From assembly GCA_027574665.1 (NCBI GenBank), contig CM050648.1, positions 42,565,700 through 42,629,699 of the forward strand: a DNA stretch of 64,000 nucleotides, read 5' to 3'. The translations under genes and the position numbers were made by a program. Each line of letters opens with the position of its first letter. Positions within the stretch are counted from its first letter, which is position 1. The stretch is from Rhynochetos jubatus. Lineage: Eukaryota; Chordata; Aves; Eurypygiformes; Rhynochetidae. Shown here in pieces: positions 1-14,300 of the stretch. Under the pieces are notes generated by a model, which saw only the letters and a list, made by a program, of their open reading frames with translations, did not search any database and was not told the DNA's origin.

Positions 1-690
1 CACGGTGACGGGGGGCCGGGAGCGGTGGCGATGCCCAGCCGTAACGCCCGGTGCACATAGCGGGAGGCGCCGGCCGCTGCCCCCCGCCCCGGGAACCACC
101 GCTCGGGGCGGGCGGGCGATGCCCGTCCCGTAGGAAACGCGGCCGTAGTTCCCCCAACTTTGTGAAAGGCGGCAGAGCGGTTGCAATTCCCGAACTGTGC
201 CGTGATTCACGCTCTCTCGGAGGCGTCCGGGAGAAGGTGAGGAGACACCGTTTCACTCCACCACCCGGAGAAACCGCATGTTACGCATGAAATTCACGAG
301 GCGAACCCACGGGGCCTTTCACCGCCCCCTGCCCCTTTCCCCGCAGCTCCGGCGGCTCCCGGAGCGCGGCCGCTTCTCGGAGCTCACCCGGCTGCTTCGG
401 CGGCAGCGGCGGCCCCGGCCGGGGGGAACCGTCCCGGGCGGAAGCGGCGGCCGCTCCCGGGCGAGGAGTCCAGACCACCCTGGGCGGCTCCGCGGCAGCC
501 ACCGCCCTCGGAGCCCTACGGGGGACGGAAGCCGTAGGCTGGCTCCCCCCTCGCGGAAAGGCCACCAGATTCCAGCCCTCGGGAGTTACCCCCCGGCCGG
601 GAACCCCAGCTGCCAGGTGCAGGGCTCGGGGTGCAGGCGGGGAGGGCCGTTTGCCATCCCCCCCTTGGCCCTTCTGGCCCCTCTGTCATC
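1..690. promoter_or_regulatory. CpG island, probable promoter of a neighbouring gene
   Basis: This stretch is very GC-rich with many CpG dinucleotides and GGGCGG/CCCCGCCC-type SP1-like boxes, in sharp contrast to the AT-rich sequence that follows. Such islands usually mark vertebrate promoters. A consensus-like splice donor (AAG then GTGAGG, exon end at about 236) lies on the plus strand, so a plus-strand non-coding first exon is possible. Equally, the island could serve a minus-strand gene whose body lies left of the window. Open frames here (for example 278-790) are best explained by low stop-codon frequency in GC-rich DNA. The island lies about 7.5 kb past the 3' end of the PLAT gene, so it is not that gene's own 5' promoter. 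Island call is firm; the gene served is unknown. Confidence 0.75.
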
Positions 691-2118
691 CTTCGTCTCC
701 AAAACGCAGCTTATTGACCTCTTTGCCTATTTTTTTTTTTTTCCGCCTCTGGAATATTTTCTAAGCATGCCCTCTCCCTCCTTAAAATAGAGCAGTGAGA
801 TAGTTCAACCACGTCGCTGGAGTATCTTAATAGGAATGCCAGTGAGATTATGATAGGGCACAGTTACGTTAAGATATGTGGCTAAATATAGCCCCTTCAG
901 CTTCATTAAATAAAGAGAAGAAGTCATATGGACAGCTGAAAAATCTGCCTTCTAACCGTTAAACACACACAGTAAGTATAAAGTTGCCTTTTGGAAATTA
1001 GCTTTTACTGATACCTATCCCAGATTTGAAGAAAAGGCATCAGCATGCATTCCTGTATTATTCCAAGAGTGCTAAGCACATGAAAATCAAACTTGGAAAG
1101 GTGATGAGCTCTCATAAAACTAAGCTAGCTTTTTATTTTGCATGTTGTCACACATTACAAGAGTCTTTAATTACATCATCACATAACGGTTCTTGAATAA
1201 TACGCATTTGCTCTGCGATCTCTGTTACACTGGTATAGCTGTACTTCTACGTTCCTTTCATAAGCCCGTTATTAATTTTGTTCTCAACAACCTGTATGAT
1301 CTTTATTACCTTACACTTTTAATGCAAATTGCTTCTTTCTCAAGATATCTTTTAATAATTCAGTCAGCACCTATATATAATAAAATATATTCACTTAAGA
1401 GTACCTTGTCAGCAGAAGTGCTTAATAATGAAGCTAATTTAGGTGCAAGTTGGCGGTTTATCTATACCAACAAGTTTCCAGTATTATTCTATTTATAGTT
1501 ACATCTTTAATAAAATGGTTTAATGTTGCCTTGAAGTTACTTTGATTGAATCTGTTTGACCTAAACATCTAAAAGATGCTACAAATTTATAGCAGAGGTT
1601 ATAGGGTGATACACAAGTGGTGGTGAGGGAACAACTGAGCTCCTAGAGCCGAAATCCTAACCTAAACTGACTAGAAGGTGTCAGATTCAGGATGGAAGGA
1701 ATAAAATGGAGGAGAAGAGGTCAAGGTGCAACCTAGTAAAAGGGCAGAAGGTACCTCTGAGCAATGCAGGAGATGATATTTAAGAACACAAATGGCATCA
1801 CTCTAGCTGTACCAAGTCTTCAGAGGTCACGGTAGCCTGCTTAAGGCTAGCCCACTGCTAGCCAGCCTGGAGGAGGTAACTGCTGGGGCCAAGCATCCCT
1901 TCATCCTCCCGGCCCTGCCCCAGATGTAGGACGAATTTTCTGGTATATTTACCCTCAGCCACTTCACTCAGGGGCAGAATTTGACCAAGAGGATTGATTC
2001 ATCACCCAGGAAGACTCCAGTTGACCACAGTGGGGGTTAGATCAGACCTGTAATTCTGAAAGTTGTTCAGTTTGCCAGGCTTTGTGATGGGGAGAGTTTT
2101 ACACTTTCTTCCCTATAC

Positions 2119-2180
2119 TTTTCTGTTTCCTCTCCTCTCCCTCTCCCCCCTCCCTCTCCTTCTCCTCCCTTTTTGTTTCT
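2119..2180 (+). repeat. Pyrimidine-rich (CT/CCT) low-complexity tract
   Basis: Nearly uninterrupted C/T run made of TCTCC and CCCTC blocks. Simple sequence only. Confidence 0.85.
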
Positions 2181-4621
2181 TTTGGTTGATTTCTCTAGTT
2201 TTCTCTTCTTGGGTTCAACTACTGCTGCATTTATGAGGGGAATAATACTTTTCCCCACTGATTTTCATGTTAACAATAGCTGTCTGCTAAGTGGAGGCAG
2301 TTGAGTGGCTGAACATTTAAACTTAATTTAAGTCTGTGTGATACTTCCAGGGGAATGTCTTCTGTTTTGTTTTCTCACCGAAAAGATAACAAGTGGAAAG
2401 GATCCCAAATAATACGTTACTGCTGGAGAAACTGCTTCCCAGAAACACAACCACATTTCCGCATTGTTACACTGGCATGGCTTCTACGTAGCTGTATCAG
2501 GGCCAGAAGAGTTTGTATACGCATGGTGTACAAACCAGCATGCATTCAGTGAGCCAATGTTATTACCAAACCTCAGAAATTCTTAATTACAAAATATAAT
2601 TGAAGGGCAGAAATGTGATCACAGACATCAATACATATTTCATAAACTGACTACAGACACATTCTCAAGGTACTTTCACTCTGAAGGAGAATTTATTCTT
2701 GGCTTCCTTTTTCTCCAATTTCTTGAAAGAAAACAATTTTATAGTATCAAATACTGCTTTTGCTTTGTTCTGAATTGCAACTGCTGTTTCCTTTCCTCTC
2801 CCCCTTACAATATCAAATCACCTTTGTCTACTTTAGGGATACTTTTTTTTTTTGTCTTTCTGTTTTTTCATTATAGACTGCTATCAACGCAAACCTAAAT
2901 GTCCAGGAAATATGCTTCTGGGTTCCAATCCTCTTATCTTTACAGTATTTTCTGTTTCTTCAGGTTCCTAGCCATGGTGTTTTTCCCTTTCTTCTTTAGC
3001 TATATATTATAGACGGCTCTATCAAAATAGGCTCGAGCTTTTGCTTGTAGTTCTCTCATTTTGCCATTACAGCATCATTATACTCTACAGGTGTAATAAT
3101 TTTTTTGATGCGCTAATTCCAAACTATTCCCAAATCTATTTCCTTTCTTTTGGCAAAACTTCTGACGATTTGCAGTTTGGTGATTAATGTTGCTGCATTT
3201 TCTTCTAGTAATTGAACCATTAGAATGAGTTCGCTGTACCCAGATTTGACACCCTATGGCAGTATTTTGACACAAAATCCTGCCTTACTGTGCTCAGTCC
3301 TTTGGGGAGCAGTTCTGCATTAGGAAGGTGCTGTGCAGAGCCTTGCTGACCTGGCTGGGCTTGCAACTCCTTCCTGCTGAGCAGAGTACCTGAGCAGCCT
3401 CCCTTAGAAATAAATTAAGTCCTAAGCCATAAGTGACTTCTTCGAAGATCTGGTGCACCTGCCAGCAGATTTGCTTCTTTTCACCCTTCCTTCTCCTTTC
3501 TTTTCTAACCACCTTCTGATACCTGTTTGATTTCTCTTTCAAAGGCACCCAATACCTTTACCTGCATGGTGCTTCTCTGTCTTGCTGTGCATGACCAAAA
3601 GCTGGGGTAACCTGATGGAGAATCTGATGAACATCTGTTTTCTCATTTACTCTGGCATAGTCTCGCTACTGTGTCTTCCATACATCTGACTTTAACTGGC
3701 GTTCCATGTTAAAACATTGCCCTCAGGCACACGTGCACACGCAATCCATTTCTTTAGAAGCAGCGAGTGTTCTACAAAATGGTTACAAGTTTTAGATGTG
3801 CTCAACGGATTCATGTTGATGTTACATGCACAGGTGTCAGCGGAAGTTGTAATATAGAATGTTTAATGTTTACACACTAACGTACTTAATTGCCTATTTG
3901 CCCAAATAGCTTCCTTCACAACAAGCACATGCCACTGTATGCTCTGAAAGGCGTGTCCTTTCAATGAAGCCAGTATTTCAGCAAATTAACATAAGCACAA
4001 AGCAGAAATACATCGGTAAATTGCTAAACTACTTAGAAAATTAATATTCAAATGCTGTGTATTTTAAAAACATTGAGTATAATCAGCAACTTCTTGCTTG
4101 CTTTAGGCTGAGATTCTTTTATTTATAAGCCTACATGTAGATTCACACAGAAACATTTTTGAAATATAAACTTGCCTTTAAAAGTGAGAAAAGAAGCATG
4201 AATCAAGTATCTCCATATGTTAGCCTACTTCTACAACTGCAAAGAATACTCTGGAACATTCCCTGGCTTCAGAAATTACTTTGTTTTATAAGTTACTGAT
4301 ACTGATACGTGTATTTTGTATGCCTAAATCTCTTCTGTAGCATGTGCAGGTTCATATGAAAATGCCAACATATACGCACCCACCACATGAGATCTGGAAG
4401 GGAAGAGATGCAATGTAGCAGGGCTCTTAGGTGCACACCTAACTTTAAGTAGCCTATAACTCAAACTCTGTGGGACTGTTTACATACTTATGTCTTAGAC
4501 ATATGCTTACATTTTAGGCAGATATTTATATTTCACGCTGAATTGGGGCTTCAGCTTCTTGTATTGTAGTTCCAGAATGTCTAAACATTAGAAATACGCC
4601 AATACATTCAACTGTGCACTC

Positions 4622-4652
4622 TAAATAAATAAATAGGTAAATAAATAAATAA
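4622..4652 (+). repeat. (TAAA)n microsatellite
   Basis: About seven tetranucleotide units of TAAA/AAAT, with one interruption (TAGG). Confidence 0.85.
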
Positions 4653-7600
4653 CTTTCAGGTTTATGCAGCCAGAATGATTGAGAACAGCCCGAGCTTGAT
4701 GACAGCACACCAACTTTAATATTATGTATGATAGAAGAAATGGTTTCTAAGAATTTTTGGAAGATTTAACTCAGGATTTCTTAAATTTACATTTAATATT
4801 TAGAAACAGACGTGAATTACCTTTCATGTTGCTTCATAGAATGTACTTAAAAATACAATCAAAGATAGACATAAATATATAACAAATGGTAGGGGAAGAC
4901 ATAGACATATGGGAAGGGATCGGAGGAAGTGAGCTTGCAGCCAGGCTTTGTACAATGCTGACAACTCTTTCACTGCCAGTGTGCATGCAGAAACCAACCA
5001 ACAACCAAGCACATCACATTTTATGGTAAACGGGAAAAGCTTTTATGGAATACCTAAGGGGACATTAACATGCCCTATGACATTGTATTGAAGATGTAAT
5101 TAAGAATTTTCAAAAATTTGGAGAAAATGGAAAGTCCTGTTTTCTTTCCCCTTTCTGCTTCACCTATTTAAATTTATTTCAAGCCAAGCAAAAGAATTGT
5201 AAAACAAAGGTTCAGTCACAGCACAGAAAGTTATGACACTGCTTTGCACTGCTCATTACAGAGGAGTTTATAGACTTTTCCAGACTCCTACTTTCCTTCA
5301 TGGAGAAGTCCAACAGACCATTTTAAACTGATGTGTGAACAGAGGATGTTTATTTTTGCAAACACATTTATAAATACTAACTACCCACAGGACTAGATGA
5401 TATTCATTCAAGACTTGTAAAGGAATTCAAAGAAGCACTTGGCACTTCTGTTTTTCTTAATCTGTTTTCCACAACTGACAAACTACAGGATGGATAGATG
5501 CAATGTAACTGCTCATACATACTTAAGAGGAGGGAATCCTTTCTTTCCTATGATGAGTTTCAGCAAGGCAGTATTTGGAGTGTCTGGGAGAATATGAAAT
5601 GGTCCAGTGAACCACCCAGAACATGGTTATATGTTTTTCAAATCCTTAACATCATCAGCAAAAGAAACTGAGACACTTAAGACTTTAAATGGGCAGAAAT
5701 CTGTCACCTAGATCAACCTAAAATATATATAAAAGTACACCAGGAGAAGCAGATAAGGAAAAAAGATAGAGTTAATTAATACTGGACCCATTCAAACTGT
5801 TAAATCTGTCTATGTTATGGTCTGCAGGGTCTATATCTTAGCACACAGCTCCAGCTCGATGCTTTCTCTGCAGTGCAAAATTACATGTTCTTGCTTCATC
5901 ATCATCATCGTCATAGCAAAATCCTGTAGCCACTGCCCTCTCACACAGATTTTCAAGGATAGGATGCACCAGGGAGAGACAGCAGAAGTCCAGCCCATCT
6001 CTCCAATACAGCCTTGCCTCTTCCAGCTAATTATTTCACAGCTCCTTCCAAGGTTCCCATGAGTGCCAAATGCCTGGGTTTCTTGTTGACCCAGGCAGTC
6101 TCTTTTCCATCCTACACCTCTGTTCCCTGTGGAGGCATCAGTGGTGTCAGTATCTGCCCAGGCTCTCTATGGGCAGGGAAGGGTGCTGGGAGCAAAAAAA
6201 GCAACAGCACAGTGCACACAAGGTGGCACCTCTGTGATGTCTCTGTCTTTGGCCAGCATTTTTGTCCAAAAATTGTCCTACTTGCAAGGGACAGAGATTA
6301 AGTGACTTCTGTGCCAAACGCAGCAGACATCGCTGTACGCCATGTGGAAGAGGCAAGTTTGGAGTCTGGCAGTAGTCAGAAGCTAAATATGCTAACTGGC
6401 ATGTCTTCCAAGTGAGACCTGAGAAGGGGGTTCTTATGGTATATCAGGTTTTCTTATCAAAGTGTAATGCCCTGGTAATATGGACTGCAAGCACGCATGA
6501 TGCGCTCGAAATGAAGCCTCCTGCTGTGGTGGTCCTGTTAGTGAAAGCGTTGAGGTGTTTGCATGGCTCTGCATTGGGGAAGCGAATCCAAAACCTGGTT
6601 TGTACACTGTATAGGTAGAGAAAATAAATTCCAAATACGTAAGGGCGGCTGCTGAAGGAGGGTGTTCACTGCTAGTAATGAAAAACAGATTAGGAAGGCA
6701 TCATTTATGGTTGATAAATCAGAAATGGCATCAAAGAGAGCTAGTATTGCAAACTATTAATGAAAGACATAATGATGAAACAAATCACATAATAGATCAC
6801 AACGAAGTGATTCAGTGTAATGAATACTGATACTAAGTAAGCACTGTGCGCTCTGGGGATACAATTTCAAATCCATTCCAGTGTACATGGTAGCAGCGCG
6901 AGCAAAAAGAGCACTTTTAGAAGACTGTTGCGTTGCTCACTCTGATCACATCCGCAGTTTTATACTAGCTCTCCCTTTGACGACATATGAGGTAGGTAAA
7001 AATGAAATTACCTGCCAAGACCCATTACATGTGTTTATTATTTTTTTGTGTCAAAGTAACAACTGAAATCTCATCACCCATGCAGATATCGGCCAACATT
7101 CCTCATTTCACAGAATAATGTGAGTAAATAAGCATTAAACTTATTAAAAAGACAGCCAGGCAATGTTTCATCAGCACAGATTAGAAACTCATTTAATTCT
7201 TATAATTCTAGAAAGCACATTGCTGCTACAGAAGATAGTAGTGCCTTGAGGGTGAAACAGGTCTAAGACAAATCTTCATACAGATTTTAAATTTTGGAGG
7301 TACCAAAGGTGGAGCCTTTGATTAACCAGAGGGATGCCCTTGGTAGCTTATATAAAATATTTGTATTCTGATCACACACATGAAACTTCAGGTGGTGTGC
7401 AACTCATCATTTCATTTCAGACTCAACTGTATCCTAAACACTTGCTGAGCCAATTCTGGCAATGTCAAAGCTTACCAAACCAAACATTAGTTTGTACATT
7501 TATAGCTAAATATGTTTCTATTTACTGTGCATTTTCAAAAAGAAGCGCTTTTTTTGTTTGTTTTTTTTGAAGCATTCACACATACAGCACTGGAAAGTCA

Positions 7601-8185
7601 GTTAGGTGGCTAAGAACGGGCACTGCCAAAGTCATCCAGCTGAGCAGGGAGCTGCCTAAGCCTGACAATATGCTGTTGCAATGGCACTGATAACAGCCTC
7701 TCTTAAGAGACCCTTTGAATCTAAAGGTTCTCAGCTGAGGTTCTGGCTCAGCTACAAGATTCTACAATCAAATGTCAGTGGGAGGCTTACTGACACAGAG
7801 TGAACTCCTAAATAACAGATTCTTTATTACTCTCTGTTATGGTCTTATAGGAAAAGGAAGCAATATATGGTAGGGCTGAAGAGTTGTGCAGCTTGTTTGG
7901 AAAATTATTTAGGGAAGATCTAAATAATAAATGTTGAAATTGAAACACACTTATCAAATTAATAAATATTGACTGATTTGACCAAAGAGCTCAATTTAAC
8001 TTACCCACAAATTACTGAAACAAAAATGTTTGAGTATGTTACTACATATGCCTACCACTATGAATGCTCAGATCAAGTCCACAGAACTATGTTACAAATT
8101 CAAATTTCTGTTTTCTAAATTTCAGTCATGCAAAGATTTTGAGCATCTCTAATGGGATTGGAATACAGTGTGCACATTAGACATG

Positions 8186-8191
8186 TTTATT
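8186..8191 (-). terminator. Candidate polyadenylation signal AATAAA of the PLAT gene
   Basis: Read on the minus strand this is AATAAA, about 125 nt after the stop codon at 8317-8319. It is followed by a TG-rich stretch (TGTGCACACTGT), the usual arrangement for a cleavage/polyadenylation site. Cleavage would then fall at about 8160-8175, giving a short 3'UTR of about 150 nt. Further AATAAA-like hexamers occur farther downstream, so this is only the nearest candidate. Confidence 0.5.
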
Positions 8192-8316
8192 TTACTGTGA
8201 TGTTTTTAATGCATTGTTTTGACATTCCTTCGCAGTAATTACAATACCTTCAGAATTATAAAGTACAAGTAAACCAAATCAGCATGAATTTGGAGAAGCA
8301 ACACACTCAGAAAGAA

Positions 8317-8386
8317 TCAGAAATCAAGCAGCTGTGGATAAAGTTGCACTGCCGTGCGGCCATCACTTTCATCCTCAGCAAGCCAC
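8317..8386 (-). CDS. PLAT gene exon, last coding exon (end of PLAT 8, stop)
   Basis: Acceptor CCCTTAAG; starts in phase 2 and completes the Arg codon of the CNRW motif begun in the exon at 9887-9962. It encodes WLAEDESDG, the typical acidic loop after the conserved Trp of PLAT domains, then a short tail ending in PQLLDF and a TGA stop at 8317-8319. Where internal domains continue into a linker, this one stops, so it is the true C-terminus of the protein rather than an internal break. The next introns upstream are 1.5 and 3.6 kb. Confidence 0.92.
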
Positions 8387-11300
8387 CTTAAGGGAAAAAC
8401 ATAAAAACGTGTCAGAGAGATAAAACTTAACAAACAGACAAATCATGAGAGCCTGCTGCAGGTTTGGATTTCTACAGCAGCAGTAATCAACCTGAAGAAA
8501 ATAGTGATTTGGTTTTTTAGTACCTACATATGTGTAATTTAAAAGTGTAATTAACTTTAGAAATATATTTATGAAAAATAGATTCATTTCATTCATTGAT
8601 CAGTAGGTTGTTTCATTGAGTAGCATAAAATTAGGATAATTTAGAGTAAGGAAACCTGCTCTGTGGTAGCAAGTTGTTGTCCATGTATTCCATTCCAGGG
8701 ACTGTTTATTTCTTGTATCACCTTGTTGGGTCACAAAATACTGAGCTGTATTGTGGACCTGATCCCTGCTCCTTAAAAGCCTATGGAGTTTGGTAACAGC
8801 TACACATTCTCATCGCTTCGACCGTAGAGTCCTACTGACTATCCAAGAACTAAAAAAATGATGCTTTTTTGGGTTCAGGATTGGGATTGGGCTTCTATGA
8901 ATTGTCAAGTTTACAGAAACATTGAAGGAAAGGATGAAATGAAATATTCTAGGCTACCATTTCTGTTTTCAGACCACCAGGCAACATCCCTCTTTCTAGA
9001 TGTAGGGAACTTCTACATTTTCACACTTGTCTGTTCTCCAGATACATTAAAAACCTGTTTTACACCAAGTAAGACATGCATGTGTTTGCTTCTGTCGATT
9101 ACTCTGAAATGTAGTGAACAGTCACTCTAAATAGACCTTTCAATTTAATTTCCAACTTCTGAAGGTGTATTGCTTCAGGTTCATACAGTCTGAAGTGGAT
9201 CTTCTTTTCGTACAGTAGAAGCACTTTACCCCAGCACCTCTTTATCCAAATAAATGTCCAAATTTAGATCATTATCCTCTTATGTTACATTGTAAATATT
9301 TATTTCATCTTTACCCCGTTTGTTGAATATATCTTAGACCCATACTAAGCAGACATTGAAACAGAAGGATTTTAATGTTGCTTTTGCACAATAAAATAAA
9401 AACCCACTACTTTTTCTCCAGGTTTGTGTTTATAATGCTACAACTTATCATCCTCCCACCGTCCCATATTTCTGATTCCCTCCTGTGCCTGTTTGCATAC
9501 CCATGATATGCTTGTCAGGGCTACATAAGCACTAATACTTGCATAATGGTTCACCAGACAGCTTCTACCTCTTGAAAATGGCATACTAATATCTCATCTT
9601 GGCAAAGGCACTAAACTGTGTCTCTCCCTCCTACAGTCATCCATTTTTTATAACTTGGAAAAACATAGTGTCTTCCTCTAAATATTCTTCTGACAAATGA
9701 GTTTGAAATTGGCCAAAGGGTTCAAACGTTTCCTGGGATGGACTGAAAGGAATACAGCGTGGTTAAAAAATTCCTACTGTTTTAGGAACCCAGAAGAGAA
9801 ACAAAAGAGAGACTAAAAAGACTAATACTAATTCTTGCTAAAAAGAAAACAGCACCTATAGAGTGATGAACTGATCTCTAACTGACCTGTTACAGCTGAA
9901 GCAATACACTGAGTTCCTAGATGCATCTGTGATTTCTACTTTTTCCAGAAACCAGCCACTTGCTGTAGAAGGAAAAAACAGAGTAAATTTAATATAATGA
10001 AAACACAACTAAAGCATAAGAAAGGTTTCTGATTTCATTTCCAAACCCGGTGTGGTTCAATAATTCCAAATGTATTCAATATCAATAATAAAAGTGGAAT
10101 GTAGATACTTCAAATTCCTATGGACTTCTCTCAGTTTTACAGAGAAGGTCTTTGATGGTTTTGACAGAAAATATTAAGGAAGATTTTTAGTACAACTTAA
10201 CACATTTCTCCACATTGAACAGAACAGGCAGTAAGACAAATAAAACAGAGTGCATGGTAATATTGAATACATTCTTGAAATCCCATTTTGCCCTTTTTGT
10301 GTACTCTGAAGTATACCCCAGTGGGCTTTGATTTTCAGTGTCCATGAAGCAATAAAAACAGGTAGACTTTATAAATACATGTAATTTCTTTAATTACCCA
10401 AACCCTTAAGCAATAAATAAGAAAACAGAAATTCTATTACTCCTTTCTAATTAATAGATTTATATTTATGTAAACCAGGTGGTGAATCTGAATGCTGCTC
10501 ATATCCAGATTTCTTCAGCAGTAGTGATTCAGAATAGCATTTCCATTTAGGTCAACACTCCTATCTGTTTTAGCTTTAAGAAAGTATTTAATACTTGCTA
10601 TAATCTCCTGGTTTGCAGTGTGAAAAGTATCTTCATTATTATGCTGTAGAATTTTCTTTCATAGAATATTAAAATATGAGGATTTTTAAAATAAAACTTC
10701 ATCATAGAAATAGAGTGTTTATGCTGGTATCTGTTGTTGTGTTTGCTGATGCAAATACTTAGTGACAACATTTAAAAACTAATAGGTATCATACTGCTAG
10801 TAGCTGAAAACCTTTGGGTATGCTTTGCATGTGCTAGAGAAAAAATACTATATTCTAACAACTTGTTTTGGTTTTCAAATATTTGGGTAAAGTCCTAAGT
10901 AGGATAAAACCTATAAAAATATTTGTAAGTAGGATAAAAACATAATATAAAAATATTTACAATTTGTAGCTATTTAGATAAAATGTAAAGCCAGAGCAAT
11001 GTTTCTCATTTTTCATGGACATTTTCAAACAATTAGCTAGCGTAACTAGGCCATAAAGGTGTCTACATTTTTCATCTTCAATTCGCAAGAGTCATTTATT
11101 GATATTGTGAGGCACTTTTGGAACTCCTTTAATGAAATTTTGTGAATGGTTTAATATATCACAGACTCTACTTGGAATATATGACCTTTCATGAAATCTC
11201 TGTAATTCAGAGTCAAGATTATCAGAAATAAAAATTTGCAGTCTCTCAAATTTACACGACACTTTACAAACGAATATAAAGGCATGTTTACTCTCTTAAA

Positions 11301-14300
11301 AAGTTTTAAATCTAATGTTTTATCCTTCATTAACAAACTCCAACAGACATCACTGAAATCTCCAGGTATGGAGAAATCTAGAAACAGCCAGGGAAGATTA
11401 GCAAAGAGATGAAAGATTTCAAAGAGGTGTTACAAATGAGGATGCTCGTAAGGATTACAGCTGATGTGACAAAAGAGACTGGAGATCATTTCAGAGGAAA
11501 ATCTAGAGGAAGGTGGCGATGGATGTAAGACGAATCAACACCCACCGGCTGTGCTAGGAAGGCAGTATTAACAACTAGATGATGTTGATCAGGACACAGA
11601 GAGGAAAGATAATCATGTTGTTGATAGTTTGGGGCCCAGGAAATACAAGTTCAACCTGTATTTCCTCTGCAGACTTCAGCGCGACACTCAGAGTGCGAAA
11701 AGTCTGCTGGTGTGAGGTTCCTTTCCCAGATCAGTTCTAAGTTAAATTGTGTGCATGCACAGCAGCTAACATGAGTTAGATGAAAGTCAGCAGGAGGATT
11801 TTATTTATTATAGGTATTTCGACAGGTTTGGTGCTTTTTCTTTTTGAGTTTTCTATACCATCGCATGTATTACATGACTGGGTAGTTAGAAAAAAAGACT
11901 GTTCAACTTTTGCCTAAATAAGAGCTGCTATTTGCAGAATTATGTTTGGTTCATCCTAGATATGATAAACCCTTACCACCTTATAGTGGTTCATGCCCTT
12001 AGATAAATCAGCTTTTATTAAACCTATTTCTTTCGGATAGCTTAAGCAAAATTCACCTGACTATAATATTTCAATACATTCAGACGTTTTTGGCTCAAGC
12101 TGTACAATGCCAGCAAATTCCATTTATATATTTGTATCTGTTTATGGCTTTTTAGCACCACTAAATGTAAGCCTAAAATACTATATGCCCTAGTCTCCCA
12201 TTTTATTTTTTTTATAAACTCATGTTTTAGAGCTTATGTGTTGTCGTGGTTTAACCTTGGCTAGCAGTAAAGTACCACACACACACGCACCCCTCCAGTG
12301 GGGAAGGAGTGTCAGAGGAAAAGACAAGGAAGCATGTAAAATTGAGATAAGAACTATTTAATAATTGAATATAAATTAATATTATAGTGATACTAATAAT
12401 ATTAACAATACTACTAATAAAGTAATTAAAATGATAGAAAAAAAACCATAGCATAAAGTTGCTCACCACTGACCAACTGATATACAGTCAGGGCCTGAGC
12501 AGTGAGAGTCAGAGTCAGGGAGCCCAAGAGCCGCAACCCGAGAGCGATCACAGCAGAGCCCGTGCGAACCCTGTAAGCGACAGCATGGCTGGGAAAAACT
12601 AACAGACCCACCAACTCACGAACGAGCCAGCACAGGAGCTAACAAAGGAGCTAAGGAGCTTGCAAAAGAGTTAAAAGAAAAGTAAAAGTGTTATAACCCC
12701 CCAGCCCACTCCCCACTTATGTACTGAGCATGACGTGCTCAGTATGAAATACCCCTTCGGTCAGTTTGGGTCAGCTGTCTGAACTGTGTGTCCCCCCACT
12801 GCCTGTAGTGAGAGAGCTGGGAATGCAGCTGCACTATCAGAAGCTGAGAGAGACCTTGAATTTGGTGTAAGCACTCCCCAGCACCAGCTAAAATGTACTA
12901 TCAGTACTTTTCTCAGTGTAAGTCGAGAAACCTAGCTTCATATCACTGTGAAGGAAGTTAATTCTTCCCTGACTAAGCCCAGCACACATGTAATATACTG
13001 AACATAGAAACAATTTTGATCGTCACATGTGGGTATGTACTGTAGTCACATCTTAACAGCAAGGCAAGACCAGGTGCACACAAGTGTTTTCCTCATAGTT
13101 CAGCTTTCAAAAGAGCTGTGTGTGTGTCAGAGGGAGCTACAGCATGTTTTGACCCAAGTCCCAAACTTGCCCACAGATTTCTTAGTTAATGTTCAAAGCA
13201 TGGAAAGTTTTGCCTGCAGTTTGAAAATTCAGTCTTATGTTATTTAAGACATCTAATAGGAGTTTTGGTTGAGCAATGTTTGAAGGATAAACCTTCTGAG
13301 GTTTATGCTAATGAGATCTCATCTGTGTTAGGAAAAAAAATCAAGGTAAAGTCAAGGGAAATGTGATTGAGGCACAGGGTGTGTAAGCAAGAGCAGTCAA
13401 ACTGACCTCATTTGTATACAGATTTGTATTAGCTAGCTGTAGCAGTAGCATGACTTCAAAACCCTTTCCAAATGTCAGGCAGATCTTTAAGCAGAAGATT
13501 TTTACAAGGCTACTGCACTATACTCACCAAATCCTTTCCCATCATGACCAATTTCAATTGAATGTAGGCTTCCTATTTTTTTTGTCTTAATCTTGAATGT
13601 ATCAACCTTTAATATTAAAATACAGTGATTAAAAACAATATACCAATGTCCAGAAACTTATGCAGTTGTTTTCCTCAGTTCTGAGATTAATTCAAATGTA
13701 ATAATAGCAATAATAGCAAGTAGGTGGCTGACACCTGATGTGGTTTGTTTTCCTTACTGAAGGTCTGTGGTCTGTGATCCTCTCCTAACAGGTCTCAGTT
13801 AAACATGAAAGGTTCACTTTTTAACTTATAGTAGGACAATCCCTAACTCTTTCCTGGCTTTTATATACCAGAAAAATGTTTTTGATCTCATATGAATTCT
13901 CAATTCAGACTTCTAAAACATTTTCGGTATATGATACATAAATGCATGTTCAAGAACATAAAGGCTTGTACTGCCATTCTCTCTCACTCAAATACTATAT
14001 ATTTTAATTTAAAATATGACCTTGTTTCATGTTACAGGTTTTTTTAAAATTAGATCCTTTTTCCATCAGGCATTTGACATCACTGGCTACCCACTGACTT
14101 AGCTGGATTGCTAACAGGATTACATGTATCTACTCTTCTTTTTCAAAGAGCCGTGGAACCTCGTGTAGTACTAAGCAAAAGGAAATACTACTCAAGACAC
14201 TTTCTTACTTGCTCCTTGTGCCTATTGGTAATTAGTTTTATTAATCTCCTCAGGACAGAAGACAATACATAGGTAAAGCTCTTTTAGAAGATATTCACAG

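Larger units (their letters stand above)
691..8185. other. Intergenic sequence between CpG island and PLAT gene 3' end
   Basis: No coding exon was recognised on either strand. Open frames are short, lack splice context or family resemblance, and look like chance. It holds a pyrimidine tract (about 2119-2180) and an AAAT-type microsatellite (4622-4652). The segment 1600-2000 is somewhat more GC-rich than its surroundings and may be an old unrecognised repeat. Confidence 0.6.

Noticed and set aside
278..790. 170-codon open frame in the CpG island
   Set aside because: Arg/Pro/Gly-rich translation typical of GC-rich random sequence; competing open frame on the opposite strand over the same bases; no domain.
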